DNA of 64,000 nucleotides, taken from positions 1 to 64,000 of the forward strand of contig NZ_FNOU01000012.1 of assembly GCF_900107125.1 (NCBI RefSeq), written 5' to 3'. Shown here one piece after another: positions 43,041-51,683 of the stretch. A model generated the notes under the pieces. The model saw only the letters and a list, made by a program, of their open reading frames with translations, ran no database searches and was not told the DNA's origin. The stretch's first letter is position 1; every line of letters begins with the position of its first letter. This stretch comes from Eubacterium barkeri. GTDB taxonomy: Bacteria; Bacillota; Clostridia; Eubacteriales; Eubacteriaceae. The position numbers and the translations under genes are program-made.

Positions 43041-44048
43041 ATGATCAACATCGCCACCATCGGCACCAATTTTATTGTGGATTGGTTTATTTCAGCAATC
43101 CAGACCATCCCATCCTTACATTATCACACCGTCTACTCCCGGAATCCCGAAACGGCCTTGGCCTTTAAAGAAAAACATGGTGCCCAGGCTATCGAAACCG
43201 ACCTCCTAGCCCTGGCCCAAAACCCAGAGATTGATGGGGTTTATATCGCCAGCCCCAATAGCTGTCATTACGAACAAGCCCTTCTCATGCTAAGCCATGG
43301 CAAGCATGTACTGTGTGAGAAAACCATCACCACCAATGCGGCCCAGCTCGCCCGGCTAATCACCCTGGCGGAGGAGCAGCACCTTGTCCTCATGGAAGGG
43401 ATGCGCGCCCTCTTTACCCCTGGTTTTCAAAAAATGACCGCGGCCCTGCCCCGTCTGGGAACCATTCGCCGGGTCAGTTTCCAGTATTGTCAATACTCCT
43501 CCCGCTATGATAATTTTAAAAAAGGCATTGTTGAAAATGCCTTTAACCCTGCCTTATCGAACGGTGCGTTAATGGATATTGGGGTGTACTGCGTCCATCC
43601 CCTGGTCAAGCTCTTTGGTGCACCTCAAAAAATTGTCGCTGAGGGGATCCTCCTCAAAAACGGTGTGGACGGTGCGGGTACCATCCTGGCATCCTACGAC
43701 GGCATGGAAGCCGAGTTAACCTATTCTAAAATTACTGATGGCCATATCCCCAGCCAAATTCAAGGAGAGGATGGAACCCTTTTGCTAACGGCCATCAACC
43801 GCCCCCTGGACCTTAAGCTCATTCCCCGCCAAGGTGCCCCCGAATCCCTTTTCAGTGCCACACCTGGCCAGGGCCGGGATCTGGATATGGTGGGTCAGGT
43901 GACCGAATGGGTACGACTCATTGAAGCGGGCCATACTGGTGCCTGCCATAATCAATACTCTCTGATGAGTCTGGAGATTATGGATGAAGCCCGGCGACAG
44001 ATGGGGCTGATCTTTCCAGATGATGACAATCCTTCCCAGATTCTTTAA
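43041..44048 (+). CDS. Gfo/Idh/MocA-family oxidoreductase
   Basis: The 335-residue protein has an N-terminal Rossmann domain (NIATIGTNFIVDWFISAI), the family motif GKHVLCEKTITTN with the catalytic-type lysine, and the C-terminal alpha/beta domain with ALMDIGVYCVHPLVKLFG. It starts behind TTGGAGGACCTCCC. NAD(P)-dependent oxidation or reduction of a sugar-like compound is expected from the family. No close neighbour fixes the substrate. Its stop overlaps the convergent hypothetical gene at TTAA. Confidence 0.87.
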   Translation: MINIATIGTNFIVDWFISAIQTIPSLHYHTVYSRNPETALAFKEKHGAQAIETDLLALAQNPEIDGVYIASPNSCHYEQALLMLSHGKHVLCEKTITTNAAQLARLITLAEEQHLVLMEGMRALFTPGFQKMTAALPRLGTIRRVSFQYCQYSSRYDNFKKGIVENAFNPALSNGALMDIGVYCVHPLVKLFGAPQKIVAEGILLKNGVDGAGTILASYDGMEAELTYSKITDGHIPSQIQGEDGTLLLTAINRPLDLKLIPRQGAPESLFSATPGQGRDLDMVGQVTEWVRLIEAGHTGACHNQYSLMSLEIMDEARRQMGLIFPDDDNPSQIL

Positions 44049-44503
44049 AGGGCAACGCCTATTTTTTCCTGGGAAAAGTGGATGTTTTCCATACTGCCGC
44101 TAATATCCAGGGCTGAGAACACCTGGTTTGCCATTTTTCCCTTTACCTGGAAATTGCTGTGGAACAATAGCCCTTCTTCCGGCCAGAGCGTCCCAATATA
44201 ATGCCCGGGAAAGGATACAATCCGAGGCCGAATTATGGCTCTAAAATCATTAAACCGCAGGTGTATGGAGGCACTGATACTATGAAGGGGGCTTCCCGTT
44301 TTATTAATAAGCAGGCCAGTGATTTTCAACTGACGCATTACTTGGCGATATTCCCCCTTTATAAAGATAAAATGAATCCGTCCATCGGTCAGCAGTGCCC
44401 CTTGCCCTTTCAAAATTCGCTCTGCTTGATTTAATTCCTGTTGAATTCCCGGCTCATCCCACTGCTCCTCGAGCATCCTTGGGATCCGAATATGAATGGC
44501 CAT
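44045..44503 (-). CDS. Hypothetical protein
   Basis: I do not recognise this 152-residue protein with certainty. It has no signal peptide or membrane segment. The central part (KITGLLINKTGSPLHSISAS, then GHYIGTLWPEEGLLFHSNF) alternates hydrophobic and polar residues like a beta-sandwich, distantly like the SLAP domain of Firmicutes. The AAGGAG site is very close to the ATG. It is convergent with the Gfo/Idh/MocA gene and shares its stop sequence. Confidence 0.6.
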   Translation of the reverse strand: MAIHIRIPRMLEEQWDEPGIQQELNQAERILKGQGALLTDGRIHFIFIKGEYRQVMRQLKITGLLINKTGSPLHSISASIHLRFNDFRAIIRPRIVSFPGHYIGTLWPEEGLLFHSNFQVKGKMANQVFSALDISGSMENIHFSQEKIGVAL

Positions 44504-44644
44504 TCTCCTTCCCCCACCTTCGATTTACTCGCCAAATGCGATTCAATAGCTTCGCTTTAAACTTCCTTAATTATATCCTTACTCCCATTCTGGCATCAAT
44601 CCCCAGTTCTTCGCACGGGTGTTCCAATTCATCCGGTGCATCAT

Positions 44645-44690
44645 ACAAAATACCCCCAATGATCTAAAATGATCATTGAGGGTATTTTGT
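44645..44690. terminator. Long bidirectional stem-loop
   Basis: ACAAAATACCC and CAATGATC (44645-44663) pair with GATCATTG and GGGTATTTTGT (44671-44690), a near-perfect stem of about 19 bp with one bulge. It separates the SHIRT surface protein gene from the hypothetical gene. The A/T-rich ends suit termination on both strands. Confidence 0.6.
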
Positions 44691-44724
44691 AGCGATTGAA
44701 GGCATCACCTCTATTAACTGACGA

Positions 44725-46107
44725 TTAGATTCCTTTGATTTTTTTAATTACCGGGTAAGCCACCACTGCAGCCAACAGGATTGGCAAAAGAATCAATCCC
44801 CAATGATCCCTTGTAATGCCCGTTTTTACATCGTTATTTACCTGTTTATCCTTCGTTTCTGTTGCCAGGTATTTTGTTGCCGCTGGTTCAAATTCCCAAT
44901 ATCCAACAAATTCAACATCCTGATCCCCTATAATATCCTTCTCTCGATCATAGCCTTTAAAACGCCAAATACCATCCTCAACCTGCACTGCATTTTGGCT
45001 GGGAGCGGTGGCATGAACTTCTGTCCCCACTGTTTTTCCCGTCTGTTTTAATGGCAGAATTGCTAGAACATCTGGCGGTAACACCTTTCCCTCCGTTTTA
45101 CTTACGAAGTGATGGATGACATCAAAGCGGCGAGGGCACACTTCATTTTCATAACGAATACTCTCAATGGATTGCGGCATTTTCATATAATCCAGGGTCG
45201 CTGCACTTATTTCCTCTGGACTGGCCCCTTCTGCCCGCATTTTCTCTTTTTTAGCCATCAATGCTAACCTTAATCCCTCTTCGTTCCATTGGCCGGTTAC
45301 CTTGGCAGCCGTTACTTTTTTATCCTCTGAAAAATCGGCTGGAGGATCAAATCTTTTTGTAAAGGTAATCCCATAGGCACTATCCGAAGGAATATTGCCA
45401 AACTCAATGGTTGCTATGTTTCCATTGATGGTTATGGATTTCCCTTGCATTGCCTGGGTATAGCGCCCACCACCATTAACCGCGGGATAGTAGCGATTGA
45501 TCACCCAGTCTGTCGTATCCGAATTTGTGGTGCCATCATAGGGAAGGGTAATGGTCATCACCGCATTATCCATGGCATAGTCGCTGGCAAATACAATCCG
45601 CCAGTACTGTACCTGGGTTTGGCTAAGTCCCGCATCCTGCCAGTGCTGAACCTCCAGATTCCCAGGGCCAAAGGTAGCAGCCAATTCCGCATTATCGCTA
45701 TTGACATGATGATTTCTGGGGTTGTAAACTTTTTCAAAATATCCATTGTTTGAATAATCGTCTAAATTAGGATCCATCACCGAACGGGCATTAAATTCAA
45801 CCCCATCAGTATAAACCGTGGTTATTTGATCCTCCTGGCACCCCCGCTCATTGATAATGGTTTCTGTGATTGTTTTTGTAGCGGCTTTATAGCCATTGGA
45901 TGGTAGCATATAGGTTAACTTCCCATCCTGATCCCTATCAGCAGCACTTCCATTGGCGTCCTTTTCTGTATAGGGTACGCCATAGGTCTGAGAAAGATAA
46001 CTTGTGAAAGCCAAACTCTCCGCCCTGACCGCTTTGCCATTAACACCCATTCCTAAATTCATAAAAATCATCATTGTCATGCAAAAAGTAATTCCAAGTC
46101 TCTTCAT
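44725..46107 (-). CDS. Cell-surface protein with SHIRT-like domain and sortase-like C terminus
   Basis: The 460-residue exported protein has a signal peptide (MKRLGITFCMTMMIFMNLG...VRAES). Residues about 60-280 are a unique beta-rich region with a calcium-type DRDQDGK near the start. Residues about 335-410 (HFVSKTEGKVLPPDVLAILP, then WRFKGYDRE, VEFVGYWEFEP) match the SHIRT domain of surface proteins. The C terminus has NDVKTGI, a hydrophobic helix (LILLPILLAAVVAYPV) and a lysine tail, resembling a variant LPxTG sorting signal. It is co-oriented with a second such protein upstream. Confidence 0.72.
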   Translation of the reverse strand: MKRLGITFCMTMMIFMNLGMGVNGKAVRAESLAFTSYLSQTYGVPYTEKDANGSAADRDQDGKLTYMLPSNGYKAATKTITETIINERGCQEDQITTVYTDGVEFNARSVMDPNLDDYSNNGYFEKVYNPRNHHVNSDNAELAATFGPGNLEVQHWQDAGLSQTQVQYWRIVFASDYAMDNAVMTITLPYDGTTNSDTTDWVINRYYPAVNGGGRYTQAMQGKSITINGNIATIEFGNIPSDSAYGITFTKRFDPPADFSEDKKVTAAKVTGQWNEEGLRLALMAKKEKMRAEGASPEEISAATLDYMKMPQSIESIRYENEVCPRRFDVIHHFVSKTEGKVLPPDVLAILPLKQTGKTVGTEVHATAPSQNAVQVEDGIWRFKGYDREKDIIGDQDVEFVGYWEFEPAATKYLATETKDKQVNNDVKTGITRDHWGLILLPILLAAVVAYPVIKKIKGI

Positions 46108-46161
46108 ACCGTCCTAATACCATCCTTCTCTTTCATTTGCATAAAATTTTATTTTGAAGAA

Positions 46162-46515
46162 TCATCTTCTTTGTTTTGCCTTTTTCCGGATATGGATAAT
46201 TAAAAAAATGCTGATTAAAAGCAGCAGCCCCATTTTTATGGAGCCTTGTCGGCTCCAACCTGCTCCGATACCCGTATTCGGATTTATTTTTCTAATGATA
46301 TTGACTGACTCTTTGGTGATTAAACCGCTTTGTGTTTGCTCTTCCTTATGTCCCCAGTTTTTTTGTACAAAGGGCACAAAAACCTGGCTGGCAGCTTGAG
46401 CATCGGTGGAATGCATTGATGTCAACCCCCCCACACCACTCCCTAAAAAGCCGACAATAAAAAATAATAATAAGCCAGCTTCCAAGTGCCTTTTTATCCT
46501 TTTCAAATTTAACAC
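46162..46515 (-). CDS. Small exported protein with NPxTG-type sorting signal
   Basis: The 117-residue protein has an N-terminal hydrophobic export signal ending in DAQAAS. The mature part is only about 40 residues. The C terminus has INPNTGIGAG, a hydrophobic stretch (MGLLLLISIFLIIHI) and RKKAKQRR. The pattern is a sortase substrate with an NPNTG motif. No sortase gene lies in the window. It shares an operon-like order with the SHIRT protein gene 54 bp downstream. Confidence 0.65.
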   Translation of the reverse strand: MLNLKRIKRHLEAGLLLFFIVGFLGSGVGGLTSMHSTDAQAASQVFVPFVQKNWGHKEEQTQSGLITKESVNIIRKINPNTGIGAGWSRQGSIKMGLLLLISIFLIIHIRKKAKQRR

Positions 46516-46549
46516 GCCCTTTTCTTTTGTCCTTTCTCCGTTGTATTTG

Positions 46550-46813
46550 CTATTCCTTTAGCAATTGTTGAAGAATCGCTTCCCTTGACTGTCCCGGGTT
46601 TCCTTCATTTTTTAGGTATTTTAACGCCTGTTTCCATTCGTTCAATGAGAATTGATTTACAAGTGTATCCTGCTCACTTATCTTTTTCAGCACAACCTTC
46701 CATTGTGTTGTCGATTTTAAATCGGATATGAACCGACAGCCCGAATAAACCGTTAAAAACTCAAGTAACTCCATTGAGTTCCCTGTCTTTTCAAGGGAAT
46801 TATCCACTTGCAT
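46550..46813 (-). CDS. Hypothetical protein, first gene of the surface-protein cluster
   Basis: I do not recognise this 87-residue protein (100 residues if the upstream in-frame ATG 46852 is used). ATG 46813 (MQVDNSLEKTGN) has GGAAGG upstream and is preferred. It is helical and charged, without signal peptide or membrane segment, and has one Cys (YSGCRF). It lies 34 bp before the NPxTG protein gene and is divergent from the two-component genes. A regulatory role is possible. Confidence 0.5.
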   Translation of the reverse strand: MQVDNSLEKTGNSMELLEFLTVYSGCRFISDLKSTTQWKVVLKKISEQDTLVNQFSLNEWKQALKYLKNEGNPGQSREAILQQLLKE

Positions 46814-46898
46814 CCACCCCCTTCCTTTGTTATAATGATTATTAACTACCATTTCCTAAAAAATTGAATCTGTATCCTACTCACTATCAATCATACTG

Positions 46899-46960
46899 CC
46901 ATTTTACAGTAGCATGCGTATCAGAAGCGTAGATACCCTGTGGTTTTATCTGTAAAATGG
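46899..46960. promoter_or_regulatory. Inverted repeat between surface genes and sensor kinase
   Basis: CCATTTTACAG (46899-46909) and CTGTAAAATGG (46950-46960) are perfect 11-bp arms 40 bp apart, enclosing a GTATC/GATAC pair. It may be two binding half-sites for the response regulator, or a leader RNA fold of the kinase gene. Confidence 0.55.
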
Positions 46961-46988
46961 TTTAAAATTAGCTGAGGAGGATTTTGAT

Positions 46989-48191
46989 GTGCTAAAACTC
47001 TATATTGATCGGGATCGATTGCTCCAATATCTGTATCAATCCATTGATAAACACCGTTATTTGATTCACCTGTTGTTGGGTGTCGTCCAATCCCTTTACT
47101 CTTTATTGATCTTCCTCTTTTTAAAACAATATCTTTTAATCGGAATCTGCCTCTTTGGCTGTTCCCTTTTTTTCCTGCTGTATCGCATGTCACGGTTCGG
47201 TTCTTTCAAATTGATGTTTTTGTGCATCCTGCTCTATGCCTATCTCTTTGAGATTGGGGCTGCCTACTTTCTGGACTGGGAATTAGGCTTTCAGAATTTT
47301 TTATTTACCCTAATTCCCGTCTGCTTTTCATTTATATATCTTGATGATAATTACGATGAGATTATCCCCATGGGCATTTATTCCTCGGGCCTGATTATTA
47401 TCTGTTATATCCTTTGCGGATTCATCGATTATTGGGTAACACCCACCAACGGACTTCCCTATCGGGATATCTGGATTATTAATACCTGTACAACCACCCT
47501 GGTGATGGGGATACTCTTTATCAATATTATGCTTTTTGTCATAGAGCTTCGTACCGTCCATCAGAAGCTGGATAAATTCTCTGAGGTACGCCTGAATAAT
47601 TTGCGCAGCACCCTAATGCTCAGCCAAATCAAACCTCATTTTCTCTACAATTCCTTGGGCGCCATTGAGGATGCCATTGAGGCGGATCCGAACCGAGCCA
47701 AAGAAGAGCTTGAATCCTTTGCCCGCTACCTTCGCATGAATATCGATACCCTGTCTTCCCAGGAGCTCGTCTCCTTTGAAACAGAATTAACCCATGTCCG
47801 CACCTATATGCAAATTCAGAATTTACGTTTTGAGAACCAAATTCACTTAAATTACCCCATTGATTCCCCGAATTTCGAGCTTCCTCCCCTGACCATTCAG
47901 CCCATTGTGGAAAATGCCATCAATCACGGTATTCGACCCAAGGGTGGGTGCGGACATATCCAAATAACATCTAAGGAAACCCCCGATGCCTTTACCATTA
48001 CCATTGAGGATGACGGGATTGGATTTGAAATGAGGGAAAATGAAGCGGAAAGGGATATCGGCTCCACCGGACTGTACAATGTCAACTATCGATTGACACA
48101 GATGTGCCAGGGAAAAATGGAAATATCCAGCACCCCAGGGGTGGGCACCACCGTTACTCTGGTCATCCCAAAGGCTGAAAAGGAAGTGTGA
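46989..48191 (+). CDS. LytS/YesM-type sensor histidine kinase
   Basis: The 400-residue kinase starts at GTG 46989 after GAGGAGG; ATG 46987 is out of frame and closes at once. About six membrane helices fill residues 25-190. The His_kinase domain has QIKPHFLYNSLGAI with His217, then PIVENAINHGI and EDDGIGFEM with STGLYNVNYRL as the ATP-binding part. It overlaps the response regulator by 4 bp. The signal is probably sensed in or near the membrane. Divergent surface genes are likely targets. Confidence 0.87.
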   Translation: MLKLYIDRDRLLQYLYQSIDKHRYLIHLLLGVVQSLYSLLIFLFLKQYLLIGICLFGCSLFFLLYRMSRFGSFKLMFLCILLYAYLFEIGAAYFLDWELGFQNFLFTLIPVCFSFIYLDDNYDEIIPMGIYSSGLIIICYILCGFIDYWVTPTNGLPYRDIWIINTCTTTLVMGILFINIMLFVIELRTVHQKLDKFSEVRLNNLRSTLMLSQIKPHFLYNSLGAIEDAIEADPNRAKEELESFARYLRMNIDTLSSQELVSFETELTHVRTYMQIQNLRFENQIHLNYPIDSPNFELPPLTIQPIVENAINHGIRPKGGCGHIQITSKETPDAFTITIEDDGIGFEMRENEAERDIGSTGLYNVNYRLTQMCQGKMEISSTPGVGTTVTLVIPKAEKEV

Positions 48192-48193
48192 AA

Positions 48194-48979
48194 ATGAGAA
48201 CTATTTTTGTAGATGATGAGCTCTGGGCCTTGCGCAAATTCCAAAAACTCTGTACCCAGATCCAGGATATCGATATTCTTGGAAGCTTCGCTAATCCCCA
48301 AGAAGCCCTGAACTTTGCCCGGGAGCATGCCGTGGATTTTGCAATCCTGGATATTGATATGCCCCAGATGAGTGGACTATCCCTGGGCAAGGCCTTACGA
48401 GCCCTGTATCCAGAGATTGTGTTAGTGTATGTCACCGCCCATGATCAGTTTGCCAATGCGGCTTTAAAGCTTAAGGCTGACTATTTTCTGACCAAGCCCT
48501 ATTCCTCTGCAGATATCCATGATGTCCTCCAACGGGCACGGCTTTTAAGCCAACGCCAGGATAAGCCGGTCTTTATTCGCACCTTTGGCACCTTTGATGT
48601 TTTTTTACATGGACAGCCTATTGAATTTTCAAGCGCCAAGGCCAAGGAGTTATTGGCATTTTTAGTCGATAGTAAAGGGGGACTTGTCACAACAAAGGAA
48701 GCAATGGCGGTGGTTTGGGAGGGGGAAGGGGATGACGCCCTATGCCGCACAGCTGCAATGCGGCTGCGACGGATTCTAAAACAATATGGTATCGAGGCGA
48801 TCCTCTCCGAAGACCGGACTGGGCGCTGTGTCAATATGGAAGCCTTTGATTGTGATTATTATATGCTGCTCAAAGGAATGAACCGTGGTAAATGGGCTTT
48901 TTCAGGGGAATACATGAAACAGTATAGCTGGGCAGAGGTCACCCTCTCAGCTCTTTTGAAGAAAATGGATTGGTGCTAA
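48194..48979 (+). CDS. Response regulator, REC domain with OmpR/SARP-like winged helix
   Basis: The 261-residue protein has a receiver domain with acidic pair VDDE (7-9), phospho-acceptor Asp53 (AILDIDMPQMSG), VTAHD and the LTKPYS lysine. Residues about 130-235 (FIRTFGTFDVFLHGQPIEF, then AKAKELLAFLVDSKGG) are a winged-helix transcription domain of the AfsR/SARP type and not LytTR, which is less usual for LytS partners. The start is ATG 48194. The gene ends before a terminator. Confidence 0.85.
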   Translation: MRTIFVDDELWALRKFQKLCTQIQDIDILGSFANPQEALNFAREHAVDFAILDIDMPQMSGLSLGKALRALYPEIVLVYVTAHDQFANAALKLKADYFLTKPYSSADIHDVLQRARLLSQRQDKPVFIRTFGTFDVFLHGQPIEFSSAKAKELLAFLVDSKGGLVTTKEAMAVVWEGEGDDALCRTAAMRLRRILKQYGIEAILSEDRTGRCVNMEAFDCDYYMLLKGMNRGKWAFSGEYMKQYSWAEVTLSALLKKMDWC

Positions 48980-48986
48980 CGACACT

Positions 48987-49030
48987 AAACGCTCCACGGA
49001 AACGGGGAGCGTTTGTCTTTGATTTTTTCC
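48987..49030 (+). terminator. Rho-independent terminator after the response regulator gene
   Basis: AAACGCTCC (48987-48995) pairs with GGAGCGTTT (49006-49014), followed by GTCTTTGATTTTTT. Confidence 0.85.
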
Positions 49031-49067
49031 AAAAAATAAAAAAACGCTTACGCGCATAATTTTTAAA

Positions 49068-49158
49068 TGGCGGAGAAGGGGGGATTCGAACCCCCGATAC
49101 GCTTTCACGTATACACGCTTTCCAGGCGTGCTCCTTAAACCAGCTCAGACACCTCTCC
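49068..49158 (-). tRNA. tRNA-Ser (anticodon GGA)
   Basis: The reverse strand folds as a class II tRNA of 91 nt. The acceptor GGAGAGG pairs with CTTCTCC, followed by G and encoded CCA. The anticodon arm is CACGC-CTGGAAA-GCGTG with anticodon GGA. A long variable arm (TATACGTGAAAGCGTA) follows, and a T arm GGGGG-TTCGAAT-CCCCC. The long variable arm and anticodon identify serine. Confidence 0.95.
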
Positions 49159-49348
49159 ACTGCTTCAGCAAAGTAAAAATATTAAGTTAAAATTCGATTA
49201 TATTTATTTACCGAACAGTTTATAATTATAATGGTGAATGATGTTTTTGTCAAGGAAAAACCGGAAATTAATTCAGAAATTTTTTGAGGTTTTTAGGGAA
49301 TTCTCCATCAGGGTATGCTAAAATAAACCAAAAGGAGGCGGCACCGAC

Positions 49349-49999
49349 ATGCTTAAGTATCTAGGGACCATTGATGCACTCAAAACCTATCTTCTTAGCT
49401 TTGGACCATGGACCCCTGCCGTTTATTTCATTCTCCAGATGCTTCAGGTTATTTTGGCTCCCCTGCCAGGAGGAACCACCACCCTCATTGGCGGTGCACT
49501 TTTTGGTGGCCTTTGGGGGACGCTCATTAGCTCTGTGGCGGTAATTTTGGGATCCTGTGCGGTATTTGCGCTGACGAAGCGATTGGGGCGGCCTTTTGTG
49601 GTTAAATTTTCCCACAATTCGCCCTGGATTGAGAAGTTTGAAAGTATCCATGAGGATAAAATGGAAACCATCCTATTCCTCATTTTTATTTTTCCGGCAT
49701 TTCCCGATGACCTCATCTGTTTTGTGGCCGGGCTGACCAAAATTCCCTTCCGGCGCTTCTTACTGCTCTGTGTGGTGGGACGTACTCCGGGTATCTTGCT
49801 CAACACCCTTATCGGGGCGGGTATTATGTCGGATAATCCCACCCAGCTTATTATCTTTATTGCCATCTATGCGGTGCTTATCGTCATCTTCCTGCTGAAT
49901 ACCAAGCGGTTATCCGCTTATATTGAAAAACACCGATACCATCAACCAGAGAAAGGGACATCCCCCCATGAATCCAAAAACCACACCAACACGAAGTGA
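49349..49999 (+). CDS. VTT/DedA-family membrane protein
   Basis: The 216-residue protein has about five membrane segments and the VTT (SNARE-associated) domain. Motifs include LPGGTTTLIGGALFGG, FALTKRLGRPFV and IFPAFPDDLICFVAGL...GRTPG. The family takes part in lipid scrambling or transport across the membrane. It starts behind AAGGAGGCGG, and its 3' end overlaps the next gene by 32 bp. Confidence 0.87.
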   Translation: MLKYLGTIDALKTYLLSFGPWTPAVYFILQMLQVILAPLPGGTTTLIGGALFGGLWGTLISSVAVILGSCAVFALTKRLGRPFVVKFSHNSPWIEKFESIHEDKMETILFLIFIFPAFPDDLICFVAGLTKIPFRRFLLLCVVGRTPGILLNTLIGAGIMSDNPTQLIIFIAIYAVLIVIFLLNTKRLSAYIEKHRYHQPEKGTSPHESKNHTNTK

Positions 50000-50480
50000 A
50001 AAACAATGCCATAAGCTCTTTATCAGCGAGCTGGTAACGGCTTTTATCTGTGGCTATATTATCTATGGCCTGGCCGGAACCCTGGAAACCGGTCTGGATC
50101 TACGGCTCATTATCCCGGGTGCCATCTTAATTTTTGTCCTCCTTCAGGGAACGGCCTATTGGTATTACCGTCGTCAAGAGGCCAGGGGCACTTCCATGGA
50201 TCGTCCCCTCATTCTTAAAATTTTTGCACTTTTAAAAAAGGTAACCCCTTACATCCTGTGCCTCTATCCCTTATTAATAATCTACCTTCTGCTCCGGGAG
50301 CCCCAACAGCTCTGGGTACCCTTTAATATCTTTGGCATTATTCTATGGGCCTTTGCCCTCATTGAATTTACGAATAATTATTATTTTAACGTTCGCCTGG
50401 GTAATTTAAAGCACAGGGCTCCCTCAGATTTGGCCCTGGAGCTCGACGCAGAATCACATCGAAAGGGAGTGAAAAAATGA
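49968..50480 (+). CDS. Hypothetical four-helix membrane protein
   Basis: The 170-residue protein (ATG 49968, MNPKTTPTRSEKQ) has four hydrophobic segments at about residues 20-40, 48-65, 92-112 and 118-138, with short charged loops. Its start lies inside the end of the DedA-like gene, behind GAAAGGGACA, so translation is probably coupled. It overlaps yaiI by 4 bp. I do not recognise the family. Confidence 0.65.
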   Translation: MNPKTTPTRSEKQCHKLFISELVTAFICGYIIYGLAGTLETGLDLRLIIPGAILIFVLLQGTAYWYYRRQEARGTSMDRPLILKIFALLKKVTPYILCLYPLLIIYLLLREPQQLWVPFNIFGIILWAFALIEFTNNYYFNVRLGNLKHRAPSDLALELDAESHRKGVKK

Positions 50481-50962
50481 GGATTTTAATCGACGGGGAT
50501 GCCTGCCCCAAAAGCGCGAAGGTAGTCTGTCATGAACTTTCCAAGGAATATAATATTCCAGCTTTTATCTTTACTGAGGGAAACAGGGATTGGGATGAGG
50601 ACACCGATGAGGATGTCATGGCGTTTTCCCCCAGCGACTATCTGCCCGGGGCCATGGATTATAAGCTGAGTGCCTTGGCCGGCAAGGGGGATATCATCGT
50701 AACCCACGATTATAGCCTGGCCTCCGTGATTTATCCCCAGGTACTGGCGGTGGTCCATCCCTGTGGTTTTATCTACAATGCCACCAATATGGACCAGCTG
50801 TTGTACGAACGCTTTATGACTCGGAAAAGCCATAACCCCAAAAAAGGGAAGGAAGCCCGGATTAAAAAAAGATCCTCCGAGGAGGATCAGGCCCTTCGCC
50901 AGGTGCTGTTGGATCTCATCACTCCGGCGGATCAGCGGGCACCCTTCATCCATTTTAAATAG
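50477..50962 (+). CDS. YaiI/YqxD family protein (UPF0178)
   Basis: The 161-residue protein has the family motifs: ILIDGDACPKSAKVV at the N terminus, the GDIIVTHDYSLASVI stretch and LVHP-like VVHPCGFIYN, followed by a basic MTRKSHNPKKGKE segment. The fold is NYN/PIN-like, so nuclease activity is suspected, but the function is unknown. It overlaps the upstream membrane gene by 4 bp. It converges with the radical-SAM gene, with 1 bp between stops. Confidence 0.87.
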   Translation: MRILIDGDACPKSAKVVCHELSKEYNIPAFIFTEGNRDWDEDTDEDVMAFSPSDYLPGAMDYKLSALAGKGDIIVTHDYSLASVIYPQVLAVVHPCGFIYNATNMDQLLYERFMTRKSHNPKKGKEARIKKRSSEEDQALRQVLLDLITPADQRAPFIHFK

Positions 50963-50963
50963 C

Positions 50964-51683
50964 TTAGTCCCCAACCCCCAGGGCTGTATTCTCAACGAGA
51001 ACCCAGCATTGGGGGTCTTTTTGAAGGCATTTGTACCAATTGTCCATAAACCAGTGGATGAGCCGGACATCGGCTTTAATGGGTGTTTTATTATCGTTAA
51101 AGATGTTGATATAGACGGTTTGAAACCATTTTTTCGCCAGGGTCAAATCCCGCTCAAATTGTTCAGTGCTCTGGCCCTCCATGCCGAAGAGGAGACAGCA
51201 TTCATCAAAAACGGCGGCAATATCCGAGGGAGCGAGACCATAACCCATGCCCTTTGCCATGACCCCTTCCCGATAATTCTCATCGAAGGTCTCAATACCG
51301 ATCCGGGGATGGAGGGCAATCCCCTTCTCAGCCAGCTCTGCCTTTAGCTTTTTCACCCGATTCACCAAAAGCCAATGGCTTTCCATATGGAGATGGGCAA
51401 TCCCCTTTTCCACACACAGATCGATGATTCGCATCTGGATTTCCCGGGGCAGCTCAAAATAGGAGCCGGAATTCAGGACGACCAAACGGCCAAAGGCCCC
51501 GGTGACCGCATCCAGAACCCTGTGATCCAGGGGGATACTGACCGCATCCTCTCCAGCATCATCGTAATAGTCGCAGAATCGGCATTTTTTCCAAAAACAG
51601 CCCCGCCCCATGAGCAGGACAATTTCCATGGGCTGGGGACCCTGGGGCAGACAGCTATACCGCTCACTCATTTCCATGGCCAT
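50964..51683 (-). CDS. Radical SAM-like protein
   Basis: The 239-residue protein has GRGCFWKKCRFCDYYDD near residue 28, where three cysteines are spaced C-x4-C-x2-C. The usual radical SAM spacing is C-x3-C-x2-C. Later motifs (HMESHWLLV, HPRIGIETFDENYREG) agree with a radical SAM barrel. The start codon overlaps the stop of the upstream fusion gene by one base, so the two are translationally coupled. The substrate is unknown. Confidence 0.72.
   Translation of the reverse strand: MAMEMSERYSCLPQGPQPMEIVLLMGRGCFWKKCRFCDYYDDAGEDAVSIPLDHRVLDAVTGAFGRLVVLNSGSYFELPREIQMRIIDLCVEKGIAHLHMESHWLLVNRVKKLKAELAEKGIALHPRIGIETFDENYREGVMAKGMGYGLAPSDIAAVFDECCLLFGMEGQSTEQFERDLTLAKKWFQTVYINIFNDNKTPIKADVRLIHWFMDNWYKCLQKDPQCWVLVENTALGVGD

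Noticed and set aside
46899-46960. c-di-GMP or other known riboswitch before the sensor kinase
   Set aside because: The inverted repeat lacks the conserved cores of the classes I know; an operator pair is simpler.
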